Shown one piece after another: positions 44,150 to 53,931 of a stretch of DNA of 64,000 nucleotides (its first letter is position 1; every line of letters starts with the position of its first letter). Under the pieces are notes generated by a model, which had not been told where the DNA came from, did not search any database, and saw nothing but the letters and a program-made list of their open reading frames with translations. Origin of the DNA: an uncultured delta proteobacterium (lineage in GTDB: Bacteria; Myxococcota; Myxococcia; Myxococcales; 40CM-4-68-19); NCBI GenBank assembly GCA_903911145.1, contig CAIWCD010000002.1, positions 124,001 to 188,000 of the forward strand. The letters are read 5' to 3'. Position numbers and translations under genes: made by a program.

Positions 44150-44812
44150 CTACTCGCCTGCCGGCATCTTCATCTTTTCGCGATTCGCAACGATCAGGTT
44201 GAGCACGCCGACCGACGTCTCGTTGATGTCGTCGACCATGTGCTGCGTGCGGCCCTGGAGCAGCGAGAAGGCCACCAGCGCCGGGATCGCGACGATCAGA
44301 CCGAAGGCGGTGCAGTTCATGGCTTCCGCGATACCGTCCGAGAGGACGCGCGCCTTTTCGGATGCATCGACGCCGGCGACTGCCGCGAAGCACTGGATCA
44401 GACCGCCGATGGTGCCGAGGAGTCCGACGAGCGTGGCGACGTTGCCGATCATCGCGAGGTAACCCGTGCGCTTCTCGATGCGGGGCAGCTCGCGGAGGCT
44501 CGCCTCGTCCATCGCCGCCTGAACTTCATCCTCGCCCTTGGGGACGTTGATGAGGCCGGCCTTGACGACGGCAGTGAGCGGCGTCGGCTTCTGACCGGCG
44601 GTGTAGCTGATCGCCTTGTCGAGATCGCCGTTGAAGATGTGCGCCTTGAGGCCGCGGACGAACTGGTCCTTGTCGATGGCCGCCTGGAAGAAGAGCACCA
44701 GGATGCGGTCCACCATGATGGCGATCGCAAAAATTCCGCAGAGCGCGATCGGCCACATGCCCTTGCCGCCGCCATGCCAGTGAAGCGCTACCTGCTCGAG
44801 AAACTCGCCCAT
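44150..44812 (-). CDS. TolQ/ExbB/MotA-family proton channel protein
   Basis: 220 residues with three membrane helices (about 17-40, 120-142, 165-185). The family segment is GYLAMIGNVATLVGLLGTIGGLIQCFAAV and AEAMNCTAFGLIVAIPALVAFSLL. It forms the channel with the two TolR-like proteins encoded downstream, using the proton gradient to do mechanical work at the envelope. It is divergent from the gene at 44986. Confidence 0.92.
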   Translation of the reverse strand: MGEFLEQVALHWHGGGKGMWPIALCGIFAIAIMVDRILVLFFQAAIDKDQFVRGLKAHIFNGDLDKAISYTAGQKPTPLTAVVKAGLINVPKGEDEVQAAMDEASLRELPRIEKRTGYLAMIGNVATLVGLLGTIGGLIQCFAAVAGVDASEKARVLSDGIAEAMNCTAFGLIVAIPALVAFSLLQGRTQHMVDDINETSVGVLNLIVANREKMKMPAGE

Positions 44813-44985
44813 GATGGACCTCGTATTGGTGAAGAACCCGCGGAAGTTAGATCGGTTGGACGGAAATCAACCATCCACAGATCGTCCGACCCTCGCACCG
44901 ATCCCTCATCCTGAAAGAAAGAGGCGCGCACTGTGGACTCCCGCCTCGCGCGCGTCAACGAAACTGCGCTAGGTTCCCGCACGCC

Positions 44986-46722
44986 ATGACGACAGCCTTC
45001 CCCCGCGCACGACACATCGAGCTCTCGCTGGCGGGTGCTGACGAGGCGATTTCCGCAGAGACGCGTGCGCGCGCAGAAGGCTCGGCGGCGCTCCTGATCG
45101 ACGCAGCGAATCTGTCTGCACCGCTGGTCGCGCAGGTGCCGGGCACAGCGGCAAAGATCGAGTCGGGCGCGGTGGTGCCGCTCGCGCACGCCGCGATGAT
45201 CGAGGTCTGGCGCGCGCGCGATGGTGCCGAGGCGTGTCTCGATGAAGACGGTTCGCGCACCGGTGGAATCGTGCCCCTGCTCTGCCCGAGTTCGCCGCGC
45301 GGTCGACTGGAGTTGGCGCGCGCAACGGCCGAGGCGGCGCAGCGCGGCGATGCGATTGTGCTCGATGGGATCGATCGCTGGTACGCGCAGGAGCCCAGCG
45401 CAGCCGGTCACTGTCCTCATTGCGAACGCGCGCTCGTCGAGGCGCTGCGCGTGAGTTACGGAGAGCAGCTGCAGCCCTTCTCTGCATTCGAGTTGTCGCG
45501 GCGCGCGGGTGGGCCTGCGCACGAGCGCCCCTTTGCTGGCATGCGTCTTTCGACGCGCCTTGCTGAGCCGCTTGCCGCCGTGCGCGCGGCAGTCCTGGCT
45601 GCGCGAGATTCGGCGCGCAAGTCGCGCGGCGCCGAGATCGCTGTCTTCGCGCGCACAGGCCCGCTCTCGGCGCTGGCGCTCGCGTCGGCGCGGCACCTCG
45701 ATGGACTCATCTTTGCGCTCCCGTCGACCGATCCACAGGAGGCACTGTTGCCGCTGCTCTCGGCGCGTGCAGCCCTCGGTGAGCGCGCGGCGATCGCGGA
45801 GCTTCCTGCTGGTGCGCGCCCTGACGAGGTCCGGCTGCTCGCCGCTCTCGCGACCGCTTGCGACGTCGATGTCCTGCTTCCTCCCGCGGCGTCGGACGAC
45901 GCGCGAGCCGCGCTGCTGGCCCACCGGCGCTTCGCGGCGCTGCTGCGCGAGAGGTACCGCCCGACCGCGCCAGTCGCGGACGTCGAGCTCATCATCTCTC
46001 CTGCAAGCGACCACCTGAGCGCGGGGACCCACCTGCGCGCATCGAGCGCGGCGGTCTCTGCGATCGCACGGGCGCAGCTCCAGCTCTCGGTCCGCCTCGA
46101 CACACAAGCGCCCGGTCGCGATGGCCCGCGCCTGCTGCTGCTCGCGGGCGCGCAGGCGCTCCCCGATTCGCTCGCGCCTGCGCTGCGCCGCCACGTCGAG
46201 AGCGGCGGAGATCTCCTCCTCATCGGCCAGTGCGATCGCGTCGACGAGGAGAACCGCGTGCTCGGCCCGCTCTTCCCGAGCGCGAAGCCGGGCCTCGAGC
46301 GAATCGGTGAAGGTCGCGTCTTCTCTCTCGCAGGTCCGGCCGATCCGTTCGTCGCGCAGAGCTTCACGCAGCTCGACGGTGCGATCCAGCGAGCCCTGCG
46401 TGAGTTGCTCGGCCGCACGCAGCGCACGCTCTCGATCTCCGGGCGCGGCAACCTCTGGACGCGCGCCTATCTCGACTCCGAGCGCAAGCTCGACGTGCAT
46501 CTGGTGAACCTCGAGCTGCGCGAAGGAGGATTCATCCCCGCGCAAGGCATGCTGCTGCAGATCGCGGGCGCGGCCGCAGGCGCGGGGCGCACTGGCTACT
46601 GGTTCTCTCCCGAGCGCGGAGGAAAAGACGGCGAGAAGATCGCGCTCAACCCGAGCGGCTTCTCGGTGAGCACGGTGCTGCCCACGGTCAGCGCGTCGGC
46701 GCTCCTGTCGATCCCACGATAG
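44986..46722 (+). CDS. large protein of unknown function, possibly glycosidase-like
   Basis: 578 residues, no signal peptide. An N-terminal region includes VLDGIDRWYAQEP and a CPHCERALVEALR motif (near 140-155) of the kind found in glycoside-hydrolase-like barrels. Alternating alpha/beta sequence continues to about 330 (VFARTGPLSALALASARHLDGLIFALP). Then comes a flavodoxin/GATase-like part (LLLLAGAQALPDSLAPALRRHVESGGDLLLIG) as in beta-galactosidase trimerisation domains, and a C-terminal beta segment. The coding strand is chosen because its composition and predicted structure are protein-like, while the long opposite frame is Arg-rich throughout. Function is uncertain. Confidence 0.6.
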   Translation: MTTAFPRARHIELSLAGADEAISAETRARAEGSAALLIDAANLSAPLVAQVPGTAAKIESGAVVPLAHAAMIEVWRARDGAEACLDEDGSRTGGIVPLLCPSSPRGRLELARATAEAAQRGDAIVLDGIDRWYAQEPSAAGHCPHCERALVEALRVSYGEQLQPFSAFELSRRAGGPAHERPFAGMRLSTRLAEPLAAVRAAVLAARDSARKSRGAEIAVFARTGPLSALALASARHLDGLIFALPSTDPQEALLPLLSARAALGERAAIAELPAGARPDEVRLLAALATACDVDVLLPPAASDDARAALLAHRRFAALLRERYRPTAPVADVELIISPASDHLSAGTHLRASSAAVSAIARAQLQLSVRLDTQAPGRDGPRLLLLAGAQALPDSLAPALRRHVESGGDLLLIGQCDRVDEENRVLGPLFPSAKPGLERIGEGRVFSLAGPADPFVAQSFTQLDGAIQRALRELLGRTQRTLSISGRGNLWTRAYLDSERKLDVHLVNLELREGGFIPAQGMLLQIAGAAAGAGRTGYWFSPERGGKDGEKIALNPSGFSVSTVLPTVSASALLSIPR

Positions 46723-46758
46723 CGCAAAGCCGCGCCCCGTGCGGTCGGGAGTCGATCC

Positions 46759-48048
46759 TCAGCGACCGAACGCAAGCATCGCTGCAGCCTGCACATCCTT
46801 CACCGATACGCCGTGCGTGCGCGCCGCCTCGAGGCAATCCTCGAACTCCGGCGCGGACTGGATGATCGCGCCGCCCTGCTTGCCGAGCTTGATGCGGACG
46901 AGTCCGAATTGCGTCTGCACCGAGGCCCACTCTCTCTCGAGCGCGCGCCGCTCGACGCGAAATGCGCGCACGCCCAGCGAGCTTGTCTCGCGGAAGAAGA
47001 TCTGCTCGCAGGCCTCGCGCACGCTCTCCGCGCAGAGCGCCGCAAGCAGGTGTCCGGGGCGTCCCTTCTTCATCACCAGCGGCGCGATCCATGCGTCCTT
47101 CGCGCCGGCCGCTAGCAGCGACGAGAGCGCCACCGCAAGCAGCTGCGGAGAGAGATCATCGAGGTTTGCCTCGAGTTGCCAGAGCAGCTCCGGCTCAAGC
47201 TGGGCGCGGGTGCCCGCTCCCTGCACCGATTCACCGAGCACGACGCGGAGCAGATTCGGCGCGTCCTCCCAGCGCTTGCTGCCTGCGCCGTAGCCAGTCG
47301 CGAGCACGGTCAGGTCGGGCAGCTGCGGCAGCGGCTCGGCGAGCGAAACCGCGAGTGCAGCGCCCGTCGGCGTGGTCCGTTCTCCCGGGCCCGAGGAGCG
47401 CAGAGCCCGCCCGCGCAGGAGCTCGAGCGTCGCCGGCGCGGGCAACGGAATCAATCCGTGCGCGCTGCGCGTGGTCCCGCCGCCCGAGGGCAGCGGCAGG
47501 CAGACGACCCGCGCGGGAGCGAGAGCCTCGAGGAGGATGGCGGTTCCGGTCACGTCGACGATGGCATCGAGGGCGCCCACCTCGTGGAACTCGACCAACT
47601 CGGGCGCAATGCCGTGAACGCGCCCTTCCGCCTCGGCGAGCGCCGCAAACGTGCGCAGCGCCCGCGTGCGCGCACCATCTGGGAGCTGCGCCCGACCGAG
47701 CAGATCTCGGATGTCACGCCAGGGCCGATGATGCGGCTCGCGCGCGGCAACCGCGTCAGGCAGCAGAACGTCGACGTGAAGCGCCCGGATGCCGTTCACT
47801 TCGACGAGCGTCTCGCGCAATTCGACGGAGGCCAGATCGATCCCGGTCGCGCCCGCCGCATCTGCCAACGCGCGCAGGCCCGCGCCCAGAGCGGCCCGCA
47901 GCGCATCCCCTCGCCCGAGCTGATCACCGAGGTGAAGCAGCGCAGCGAGACACATGTCTCCCGCGATGCCGCCGATCGGATCGATGGCAAGCAGTGTGGA
48001 GCTGCGTAGCGATTGCGGCTCGGTCAACGGCGTTCTCTCTCGCGTCAC
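46759..48048 (-). CDS. larC: nickel-pincer cofactor biosynthesis protein LarC
   Basis: 429 residues. LarC inserts nickel into the pyridinium dithiocarboxylate mononucleotide cofactor. Family segments are LLAIDPIGGIAGDMCLAALL (near 18-37), FHEVGALDAIVDVTGTA, PLPSGGGTTRSAHGLIPLPAPA, and LEANLDDLSPQLLAVAL. The GTG at 48048 overlaps the larB stop (GTGA). LarE and a LarA-type enzyme are not in the window. Confidence 0.93.
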   Translation of the reverse strand: MTRERTPLTEPQSLRSSTLLAIDPIGGIAGDMCLAALLHLGDQLGRGDALRAALGAGLRALADAAGATGIDLASVELRETLVEVNGIRALHVDVLLPDAVAAREPHHRPWRDIRDLLGRAQLPDGARTRALRTFAALAEAEGRVHGIAPELVEFHEVGALDAIVDVTGTAILLEALAPARVVCLPLPSGGGTTRSAHGLIPLPAPATLELLRGRALRSSGPGERTTPTGAALAVSLAEPLPQLPDLTVLATGYGAGSKRWEDAPNLLRVVLGESVQGAGTRAQLEPELLWQLEANLDDLSPQLLAVALSSLLAAGAKDAWIAPLVMKKGRPGHLLAALCAESVREACEQIFFRETSSLGVRAFRVERRALEREWASVQTQFGLVRIKLGKQGGAIIQSAPEFEDCLEAARTHGVSVKDVQAAAMLAFGR

Positions 48049-48809
48049 GTACGCGCGCTCTGGCGGGCGATCAGCGCGGCCGTGTAGCCGGCGGAGAAGC
48101 CGTTGTCGATGTTGACCGCGGAGACGTTGGCCGCGCAGGAGTTGAGCATCGTCAGGAGCGCCGCGAGTCCGCCGAGGCTCAGGCCGTAGCCGACGCTGGT
48201 GGGGACCGCGAAGACTGGACGCGGGATGAGGCCGGCAACGACCGAGGGAAGCGCGCCCTCCATGCCCGCGCAAACGACCACCGCGTCGCTGTCGCGCAGC
48301 TCCTCCGCGCGGCGAAGCAGTCGATGCAGACCGGAGACGCCGACGTCGTAGATCCGCCGCACATTGGCGCCGACGAAGAGCGCGGCCTGGCAAGCCTCCT
48401 CGGCGACAGGAATGTCGGTGGTGCCTGCGCAGACGACGCTGACCATCCCGCGAAGCGCACGCGCCTCGCCGCGAGCCGGAGCAGAGAAGGTGCGCGAGAC
48501 GGGATCGTGCTTGCCCAGCGGCGCGCTCGCCAGAGCAGACTGGGCGGCCTCGGGAGCGATTCGCGTGACCAGCACGGCCTGGCCCAGCTCGACCAGGCGG
48601 GCGACGAGAAGGCCGATCTGCTCGGGCGTCTTGCGCTCGCCGAAGATCACCTCGGACGCGCCCGCGCGCAGCGCCCGTTCGCCGTCGAGTTGCGCGAAAG
48701 CACCGATCGCCTGCACCGGCAGCGCCGCGATCTGCGCCTCGGCCGCCGCGGGCGAAAGCTCTCCGCGCTGCACACGCGCAAGAAGTTCACGAAGACCCTG
48801 TGCGTCCAT
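48045..48809 (-). CDS. larB: pyridinium-3,5-biscarboxylic acid mononucleotide synthase LarB
   Basis: 254 residues. LarB carboxylates nicotinic acid adenine dinucleotide in the first step of the nickel-pincer cofactor. Visible segments are GASEVIFGERKTPEQI, VVCAGTTDIPVAEEA, YDVGVSGLHRLL, VVCAGMEGALPSVVAGL and the AIR-carboxylase-like SVGYGLSLGGLAALLTMLNSCA with SAVNIDNGFSAGY. It overlaps cheC by TGATG and has GAGGAG upstream, so it is translated from the chemotaxis message. Confidence 0.94.
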   Translation of the reverse strand: MDAQGLRELLARVQRGELSPAAAEAQIAALPVQAIGAFAQLDGERALRAGASEVIFGERKTPEQIGLLVARLVELGQAVLVTRIAPEAAQSALASAPLGKHDPVSRTFSAPARGEARALRGMVSVVCAGTTDIPVAEEACQAALFVGANVRRIYDVGVSGLHRLLRRAEELRDSDAVVVCAGMEGALPSVVAGLIPRPVFAVPTSVGYGLSLGGLAALLTMLNSCAANVSAVNIDNGFSAGYTAALIARQSART

Positions 48810-49441
48810 CAGCGGCTCCTCGCAGACAGAAGCAGATCGCGCACGCCGCCCTCTTCGATCGCCGTGACGATGCGACCCGCCGCGCGCACGCCAGGCAGGC
48901 GCAGATCGGTCACCAGCAGAACCACCTCGTCCATCTCGGCGAAGGCGGTTCGCGTCGCGCCCTCGAGCGGCCCTTCGATGACGTGCGGCACCGAGCAGAC
49001 GAGCTTGCGGCCCACTGCGGCACCGACGCCATTGAGATACGCGGAGATGATCACGTTGCCGGCCTCGGCGAGCGAACTGACGTAGACGCTGCTGCGCGGA
49101 TCAAACGGCGTCTGCACCGTCTTGCCCGCCGCGAGGAGCAGGCCCGCCATGAGCGTCGCGCCTGTCTTGGTGAAGTGGATCAACTGGCGGATCCCGGCGG
49201 CGCCTTCGATCTCGAAGTGGGTCGCGAACGTCTCTTCGTTGCCGACCGCGAGCACCTTGTGAATGAGGCCGCGCGGCGCCACGTGCGCGCGGGGATGCGT
49301 GCCCTCGACCTGCGCGCCGAGAAGCGCCGAGAGCGTGCGGACCGATTCGCTCGTCCCGTGCGCCGCGAGCCCACGCAACGCATCGAGCTGTTCGCCCGAG
49401 AGAAGAGACGGCTTGGACGGGAGCGCTTTCGGCGTCGCCAT
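48809..49441 (-). CDS. cheC: CheC-like chemotaxis phosphatase
   Basis: 210 residues. A CheC/CheX-type domain includes LAEAGNVIISAYLNGVGAAVG, with the Glu and Asn expected of the CheY-P phosphatase site, and a second, weaker copy earlier. The N-terminal 50 residues are not typical. It overlaps cheA (TGATG) and larB (TGATG). It is predicted to dephosphorylate CheY-P. There is no cheD beside it. Confidence 0.78.
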   Translation of the reverse strand: MATPKALPSKPSLLSGEQLDALRGLAAHGTSESVRTLSALLGAQVEGTHPRAHVAPRGLIHKVLAVGNEETFATHFEIEGAAGIRQLIHFTKTGATLMAGLLLAAGKTVQTPFDPRSSVYVSSLAEAGNVIISAYLNGVGAAVGRKLVCSVPHVIEGPLEGATRTAFAEMDEVVLLVTDLRLPGVRAAGRIVTAIEEGGVRDLLLSARSR

Positions 49442-51570
49442 CAGGCCGCACCCTTCTTGTGCAGAACGCTCTTCTCGATACCGGGCACGCCCGCGAGCTC
49501 CGCCAGCCCGCGCGGATCAAGGACGAGCAGCGGTCGACCGCTCGCGAGCACGCACGTTCCTGCGAGTCCCGGCATCCGATCGAGCGGCGCAAAGAGTGGC
49601 CGCACCACCGCCTCCTCCTGCCCGACGAGGCGATCGACTGCGAGCGCGAATGTCGTCTTGTCCACGTCGAGCACCACGAACGGACGCGGCCCCGGAGGCG
49701 CGAGCGAGGGCAGCCCGAAGAGTTGCGCGAGAGGATAGGAGCGGACCCACTCGCCCGCGACGACCACCGAACGCGACGCAAACCCCTCGCCGCCGCGCGC
49801 AGAGAGATCGCTCTCGATCGTGACCAGCACGCGCACGAGAGGGATTCCGAACAGCTCGCCGCCCACCTGGATGAGCAGCAGATTCGCCATCGCGACCGAG
49901 CGCGGCAGCTCGAGCGTGAAGGTCGAGCCGTGGCCGACGACGCTCGAGGCCGAGAGCTGCCCCCCGAGCGTTTCGACCGCGCGCATCACCGCATCGAGTC
50001 CAACGCCGCGCCCCGACACCTCGGTGGCCGCGTCGCGCGTCGAGAGGCCAGGCAGGAACGCGAGCTCAAGCGCCTGTGCATCGGAGAGCGCCGCGGCCGC
50101 GTCAGCCGTGATCGCGCCGCTCTCGACAGCTTTCCTGCGCACGGCCGCGACGTCGACGCCGCGCCCATCGTCGATCACGTCCACCATCACGCGATCCCGC
50201 TCTCTCCGGGCGCGCAGCGAGAGCTTGCCCAGTGCAGGCTTGCCTGCCGAGGCGCGCTCTTCGGGCGATTCGAGTCCGTGATCGATGGCGTTGCGCACGA
50301 GGTGCGTCAGCGGATTTCCCATCGCGTCGATGATCGCGCGATCGAGTTCGACATCGGCCCCGCGCACCTCAAGTTCGACCTCCTTGCCAAGCCGCCGCGA
50401 CAGATCGCGGACCGCGCGAGGGAGCCGTTCAGTGAGGGTCGAGAAGGGCGTGAGGCGCGCGCTCACCACTTTGCCGTGCAGTTCGCGCACCATCCGGCGC
50501 AGGCGATCGATCTCGGCCTCGAACGCGGGCGCGTGCGTCTCGGGCAGGCTGCGGGCCGACTCGCGCAGACGCAACACGCCGCCAAGCACCTCGCCTGCTG
50601 CATCGAGCAGCTGATCGAGCGCCGCCGCACGCACGCGCACGGTCGCTTCCGGCGTGGGCTCGCTCCCCTTCAAGAACCCGGCGAAGGCAGGAGGAGGAGC
50701 GCTGTCGCTGGCGGGAGTCGGCGGTGTGCTGTCGGGCGCAAGAGTCGGCGCCGCCTGCGCGGGCACGGCCTCAGACGGGTCACCAAGTCCCGCGCGGAGT
50801 TCTACGCTCTCGACTTCCGGCAGCTTCAGACAGCTCTGGCGAATCGTCTCGGGATCGACCGTGCTCGCGACGCGAGCGTGGATGACCAGAGGCGTGCGCG
50901 ACTGCGCCTGCTGCGCGGGGGCCGGATCCTGTGAGAGCAGCGTCCCGACCGCGCCCAGCTTGCGCTGGACGATCATCGCGCGCGCACCGGGAGCAGCGCA
51001 GCGCGCACCAAGTTGGATGCGCAGCGTATAGCGTGGCACCTCGGGCGGCGGCGGGACGATGCTCCCGTCCGCGCCCAGTGCGGTCGCGGCCCGTTCATCG
51101 ACGGCCTGAATCGGGATGCGCGGATCCTTCGCGTGCAGGCCTGCAGACATCTTCGCCAGTCTTGCGACGACTCCCTCGACGTCTGCTTCCGCGATCGGCG
51201 CCGCCTGCCGATCGGCGGCCAGCGCGCTCGCGTGCTCGCTCGCGGCAGAGGGCGTGAGGGCCTGTCGGAGCAGCTTCGAGAGCAGATCACACGCCTCGAG
51301 AAGCAGGTCGACGACGTCGCGTCCGAGCGGCTGCGACCGCTGGCGCGCGATCAGCTCCTCCGCTGCGTGCGCCACCCCGACGAGCAGAGAGAGCTCGAGC
51401 GTCGCAGCGCCTCCCTTGATCGAATGCACGCGCCGGAAGATCGAATCCCACAGGTCGGCCGGAACCGCCTCACGTGCCGCTTCCAACTCGACGAGCTCGC
51501 TGCCAAGCCGCTCGAGCTGATCGGTCGATTCGGCGACGAAGAGCGCCAGGTAGTTGCGTTCGGCCACCAT
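49441..51570 (-). CDS. cheA: chemotaxis histidine kinase CheA
   Basis: 709 residues. Domain order is HPt with His49 in RRVHSIKGGAATLEL (47-61), a Pro/Ala linker with a P2-like segment (about 180-290), a dimerisation region (about 325-390), the HATPase (ITHLVRNAIDHGLE-type N box as LTHLVRNAIDHGLESPEE, DDGRGVDVAAV, GRGVGLDAV) and a CheW-like P5 domain (LLLIQVGGELFGIPLVRVL to C-terminus). The N-terminal ATG at 51570 is 9 bases after cheY. It receives signals from the MCP through CheW and phosphorylates CheY. Confidence 0.95.
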   Translation of the reverse strand: MVAERNYLALFVAESTDQLERLGSELVELEAAREAVPADLWDSIFRRVHSIKGGAATLELSLLVGVAHAAEELIARQRSQPLGRDVVDLLLEACDLLSKLLRQALTPSAASEHASALAADRQAAPIAEADVEGVVARLAKMSAGLHAKDPRIPIQAVDERAATALGADGSIVPPPPEVPRYTLRIQLGARCAAPGARAMIVQRKLGAVGTLLSQDPAPAQQAQSRTPLVIHARVASTVDPETIRQSCLKLPEVESVELRAGLGDPSEAVPAQAAPTLAPDSTPPTPASDSAPPPAFAGFLKGSEPTPEATVRVRAAALDQLLDAAGEVLGGVLRLRESARSLPETHAPAFEAEIDRLRRMVRELHGKVVSARLTPFSTLTERLPRAVRDLSRRLGKEVELEVRGADVELDRAIIDAMGNPLTHLVRNAIDHGLESPEERASAGKPALGKLSLRARRERDRVMVDVIDDGRGVDVAAVRRKAVESGAITADAAAALSDAQALELAFLPGLSTRDAATEVSGRGVGLDAVMRAVETLGGQLSASSVVGHGSTFTLELPRSVAMANLLLIQVGGELFGIPLVRVLVTIESDLSARGGEGFASRSVVVAGEWVRSYPLAQLFGLPSLAPPGPRPFVVLDVDKTTFALAVDRLVGQEEAVVRPLFAPLDRMPGLAGTCVLASGRPLLVLDPRGLAELAGVPGIEKSVLHKKGAA

Positions 51571-51579
51571 GCGCGGGAG

Positions 51580-51948
51580 CTACGCTCCCAATACCTTGCG
51601 CATCACGGCGAGGACTTCGTCGGCGCGGAACGGCTTGATGATGAAGTCCGTCGCACCCGCCGAGATCGCCTCCATCACCAGCGACTCCTGGCCGAGCGCC
51701 GAGCACATCACCACCACCGCGGCCGGGTCGAAACGGACGATCTCGCGCGTCGCCTCGATCCCGCTCTTGAGCGGCATGACGATGTCCATCGTCACGAGAT
51801 CTGGCTTGAGCTCGCTGTAGAGCGCAACCGCCTTGAGGCCGTCGTCCGCCTCACCGACCACGGTGAAGCCGCCCGAGACAAAGACGTCGCGCAGGGTGTT
51901 GCGCATGAAGAGCTGGTCGTCGACGATGAGCACTCGCTTGCCGGACAT
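51580..51948 (-). CDS. cheY: response regulator CheY
   Basis: 122 residues, a receiver domain alone. The acidic pocket is VDDQ (9-12), the phosphorylated Asp in LVTMDIVMPLKSG, with CSALGQE (Ser of the switch) and IIKPF (Lys). It lies 3 bases after cheW. It is the output of the pathway; the target (flagellar, gliding or other) is not shown. Confidence 0.95.
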   Translation of the reverse strand: MSGKRVLIVDDQLFMRNTLRDVFVSGGFTVVGEADDGLKAVALYSELKPDLVTMDIVMPLKSGIEATREIVRFDPAAVVVMCSALGQESLVMEAISAGATDFIIKPFRADEVLAVMRKVLGA

Positions 51949-51951
51949 CGT

Positions 51952-52371
51952 TCAAGCCTCCACAAGATTGTCGATCGCCAGAGAGAGCAGCCCGGGATCG
52001 ACGAGCTTCACGGGTCCATTCCTGTGCTCGAGCTGCGCGACCGCCGCGCCCTCGGGCACCGCGAGCAGCTGCACTTCATCGGACAGCTCTTCGATGCCCT
52101 GCACGTCGGTCACATACAATCCTAGATCACCCGCGGTCCGGTGGAGCATCACGATCCGTCCGTTCGGCCTTGCAGGACGCGCGCGCTGGCCAACGAGCGC
52201 GCCGAGATCGACGATGCAGGCGACCCGTCCCGCGTGATTCATCACGCCGAGCATGCCCGGCGGAGCGCGCGGGACGCGGGCGAGCGCGCTGACCTCGGTG
52301 ACCTGGCGGACGGCCGAGAGAGGGAGCGCGAAGCGCGCGCCGCCGTGAACGCAGATGACGTGGCGGGACAT
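51952..52371 (-). CDS. cheW: chemotaxis coupling protein CheW
   Basis: 139 residues. It is a single CheW domain ([43 protein letters not shown] region, residues 14-57). It links the MCP to CheA. It lies 7 bases after the MCP gene. It is short, and the C-terminal part ([19 protein letters not shown]) shows the expected closing strand. Confidence 0.9.
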   Translation of the reverse strand: MSRHVICVHGGARFALPLSAVRQVTEVSALARVPRAPPGMLGVMNHAGRVACIVDLGALVGQRARPARPNGRIVMLHRTAGDLGLYVTDVQGIEELSDEVQLLAVPEGAAVAQLEHRNGPVKLVDPGLLSLAIDNLVEA

Positions 52372-52378
52372 GCGCGCC

Positions 52379-53815
52379 TCACTCCAGCTTGAAGCGCGAA
52401 ACGATGCTGCGCAGCTCGGCGGCGAGGTTGCCGAGCTCCTGCGAGAGCGAGGTCATCTGCGTGGTGCTGCCGGTCTGCTCGCGCACGGCCCGCTCGATCT
52501 CCTCGGTGCTGCGCGCGTTGCCACGAGCGACGCCGCTGATCTCCTGGATGCCCTGCACCATCGCTGCCGAACCCGCGAGCTGCTCTCTGGCCGCGACCGA
52601 GATCGCCTGGACGCGCTCGCTTCCCGTCTGCGTGGCCTGCACGATTTCATCGAGCGAGACGGTGATCTGCGCGAGATCCTCGCGCCCCTGGCCAAGCTCG
52701 TCGATGCCCTCCTTCATCGCCGCGACTGCGTGCTGGCTGCGCTGGCTGATCTCCTGCGCGAGCCGGCTGATCTGCTCGGCGGAGCGGCCCGCGCTCTCGG
52801 CGAGCTTGCGCACTTCGTCCGCGACGACCGCAAAGCCGCGCCCATACTCGCCCGCGCGCGCTGCCTCGATGGCCGCGTTGAGCGCAAGCAGGTTCGTCTG
52901 CTGAGCGACTCCGGTAATGGCGACGACGATCTTCGAGATCTCCTGCGTCTTCTCGCCGAACGCGAAGACCGTCTCGCTCGCCGCCTCGATCTCGGCGAAC
53001 ACCTTCTTGATCTTCTCGGTCGCAAGTTGCGCGGCTGCGCCACCGGCCTGCGCGGCGCTGCTCGTCGCCGTCGCCGTCTCTGCGGCAGCTTGAGCCGTAC
53101 CGGCCGAGCGCTCGATCGAAGCTGCGATCTGCGCCATCCGCCCGCTCGCCTGCTCGACGAGCTCGAGCTGCAGCTCTGCACCGCGTCGAATCGGGGCCAT
53201 GCTGCGCGTGATGTTGGAGCTGCCGGCCGAGACGTTCGCCGCCTGGTCCTGCATCCGATCGGCTCGATCAGAGACCTCGCTCGAGGTGCGCTGGATGTGC
53301 CGCACGAGCTCGCGCAGATTCTCCTGCATGCGCGCGATCGCGCTCGTCAGCTCGTCGACCTCGTCGCGGCCGAGGAAGACCTTGCGCTCGATGGAGAGCT
53401 TCTTCGAGAGATCGCCGCGGCTGATCTCCTCCGCGCTGCGGTTGAGCCGTTCGATCCGATCGGCCACCTGCTTGAGCACCAGCGCGATCGCGACCGCGAG
53501 CACCAGCCCGATCAGAGCGCCGCCGAGCGCCGAATTGCCGACCATCTGCTGGCGCACCACCTCGTACGCGAGCACGCCCGAGAGCACGCCCCAGAGGATC
53601 AGATCGCCGGCGAGGATCTTGCGGAACAGGCCGAAGCGGCGACCGGGGATGATGCGCGGGATCGGCTGCGTGCGCGGGCGCTGCATCCCGGGTTGCGACG
53701 ACGTGCCAATCGGGGGCGGCCGTGGAGCACGCGCCAGAGGCTCGCGCGCAGGCGAGCCCTCGCTTGCGTGCGCTGGCGATTCGGGGGGCAGCAGCTCGGG
53801 AGCAGCGTTCGCCAT
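52379..53815 (-). CDS. methyl-accepting chemotaxis protein without a periplasmic sensor domain
   Basis: 478 residues. Two membrane helices ([16 protein letters not shown] and [18 protein letters not shown]) are separated by only about 10 residues, so there is no periplasmic ligand domain. A HAMP segment ([23 protein letters not shown]) and a long coiled-coil follow, with the signalling tip [39 protein letters not shown]. The N-terminal 60 residues are Pro-rich and cytoplasmic. The ATG at 53815 is preferred for its MANAAPELL start; an in-frame ATG at 53839 is possible. It heads the che operon. Confidence 0.93.
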   Translation of the reverse strand: MANAAPELLPPESPAHASEGSPAREPLARAPRPPPIGTSSQPGMQRPRTQPIPRIIPGRRFGLFRKILAGDLILWGVLSGVLAYEVVRQQMVGNSALGGALIGLVLAVAIALVLKQVADRIERLNRSAEEISRGDLSKKLSIERKVFLGRDEVDELTSAIARMQENLRELVRHIQRTSSEVSDRADRMQDQAANVSAGSSNITRSMAPIRRGAELQLELVEQASGRMAQIAASIERSAGTAQAAAETATATSSAAQAGGAAAQLATEKIKKVFAEIEAASETVFAFGEKTQEISKIVVAITGVAQQTNLLALNAAIEAARAGEYGRGFAVVADEVRKLAESAGRSAEQISRLAQEISQRSQHAVAAMKEGIDELGQGREDLAQITVSLDEIVQATQTGSERVQAISVAAREQLAGSAAMVQGIQEISGVARGNARSTEEIERAVREQTGSTTQMTSLSQELGNLAAELRSIVSRFKLE

Positions 53816-53931
53816 GGGACCGAACACTCTAGCCTGCATGCTGATTCGAGCAAGATCGCGGCCTCCTGGCGCGCTGCGGGCAGGTGGTCGATTGCGCGCC
53901 GGACGCGCCTCGAGAGAGAATGCGCGCCGCG

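Noticed and set aside
44788-46545. Minus-strand frame of 585 codons opposite the gene at 44986
   Set aside because: Extremely Arg-rich with no recognisable motif; the plus strand gives balanced composition, alpha/beta pattern and a proper start.
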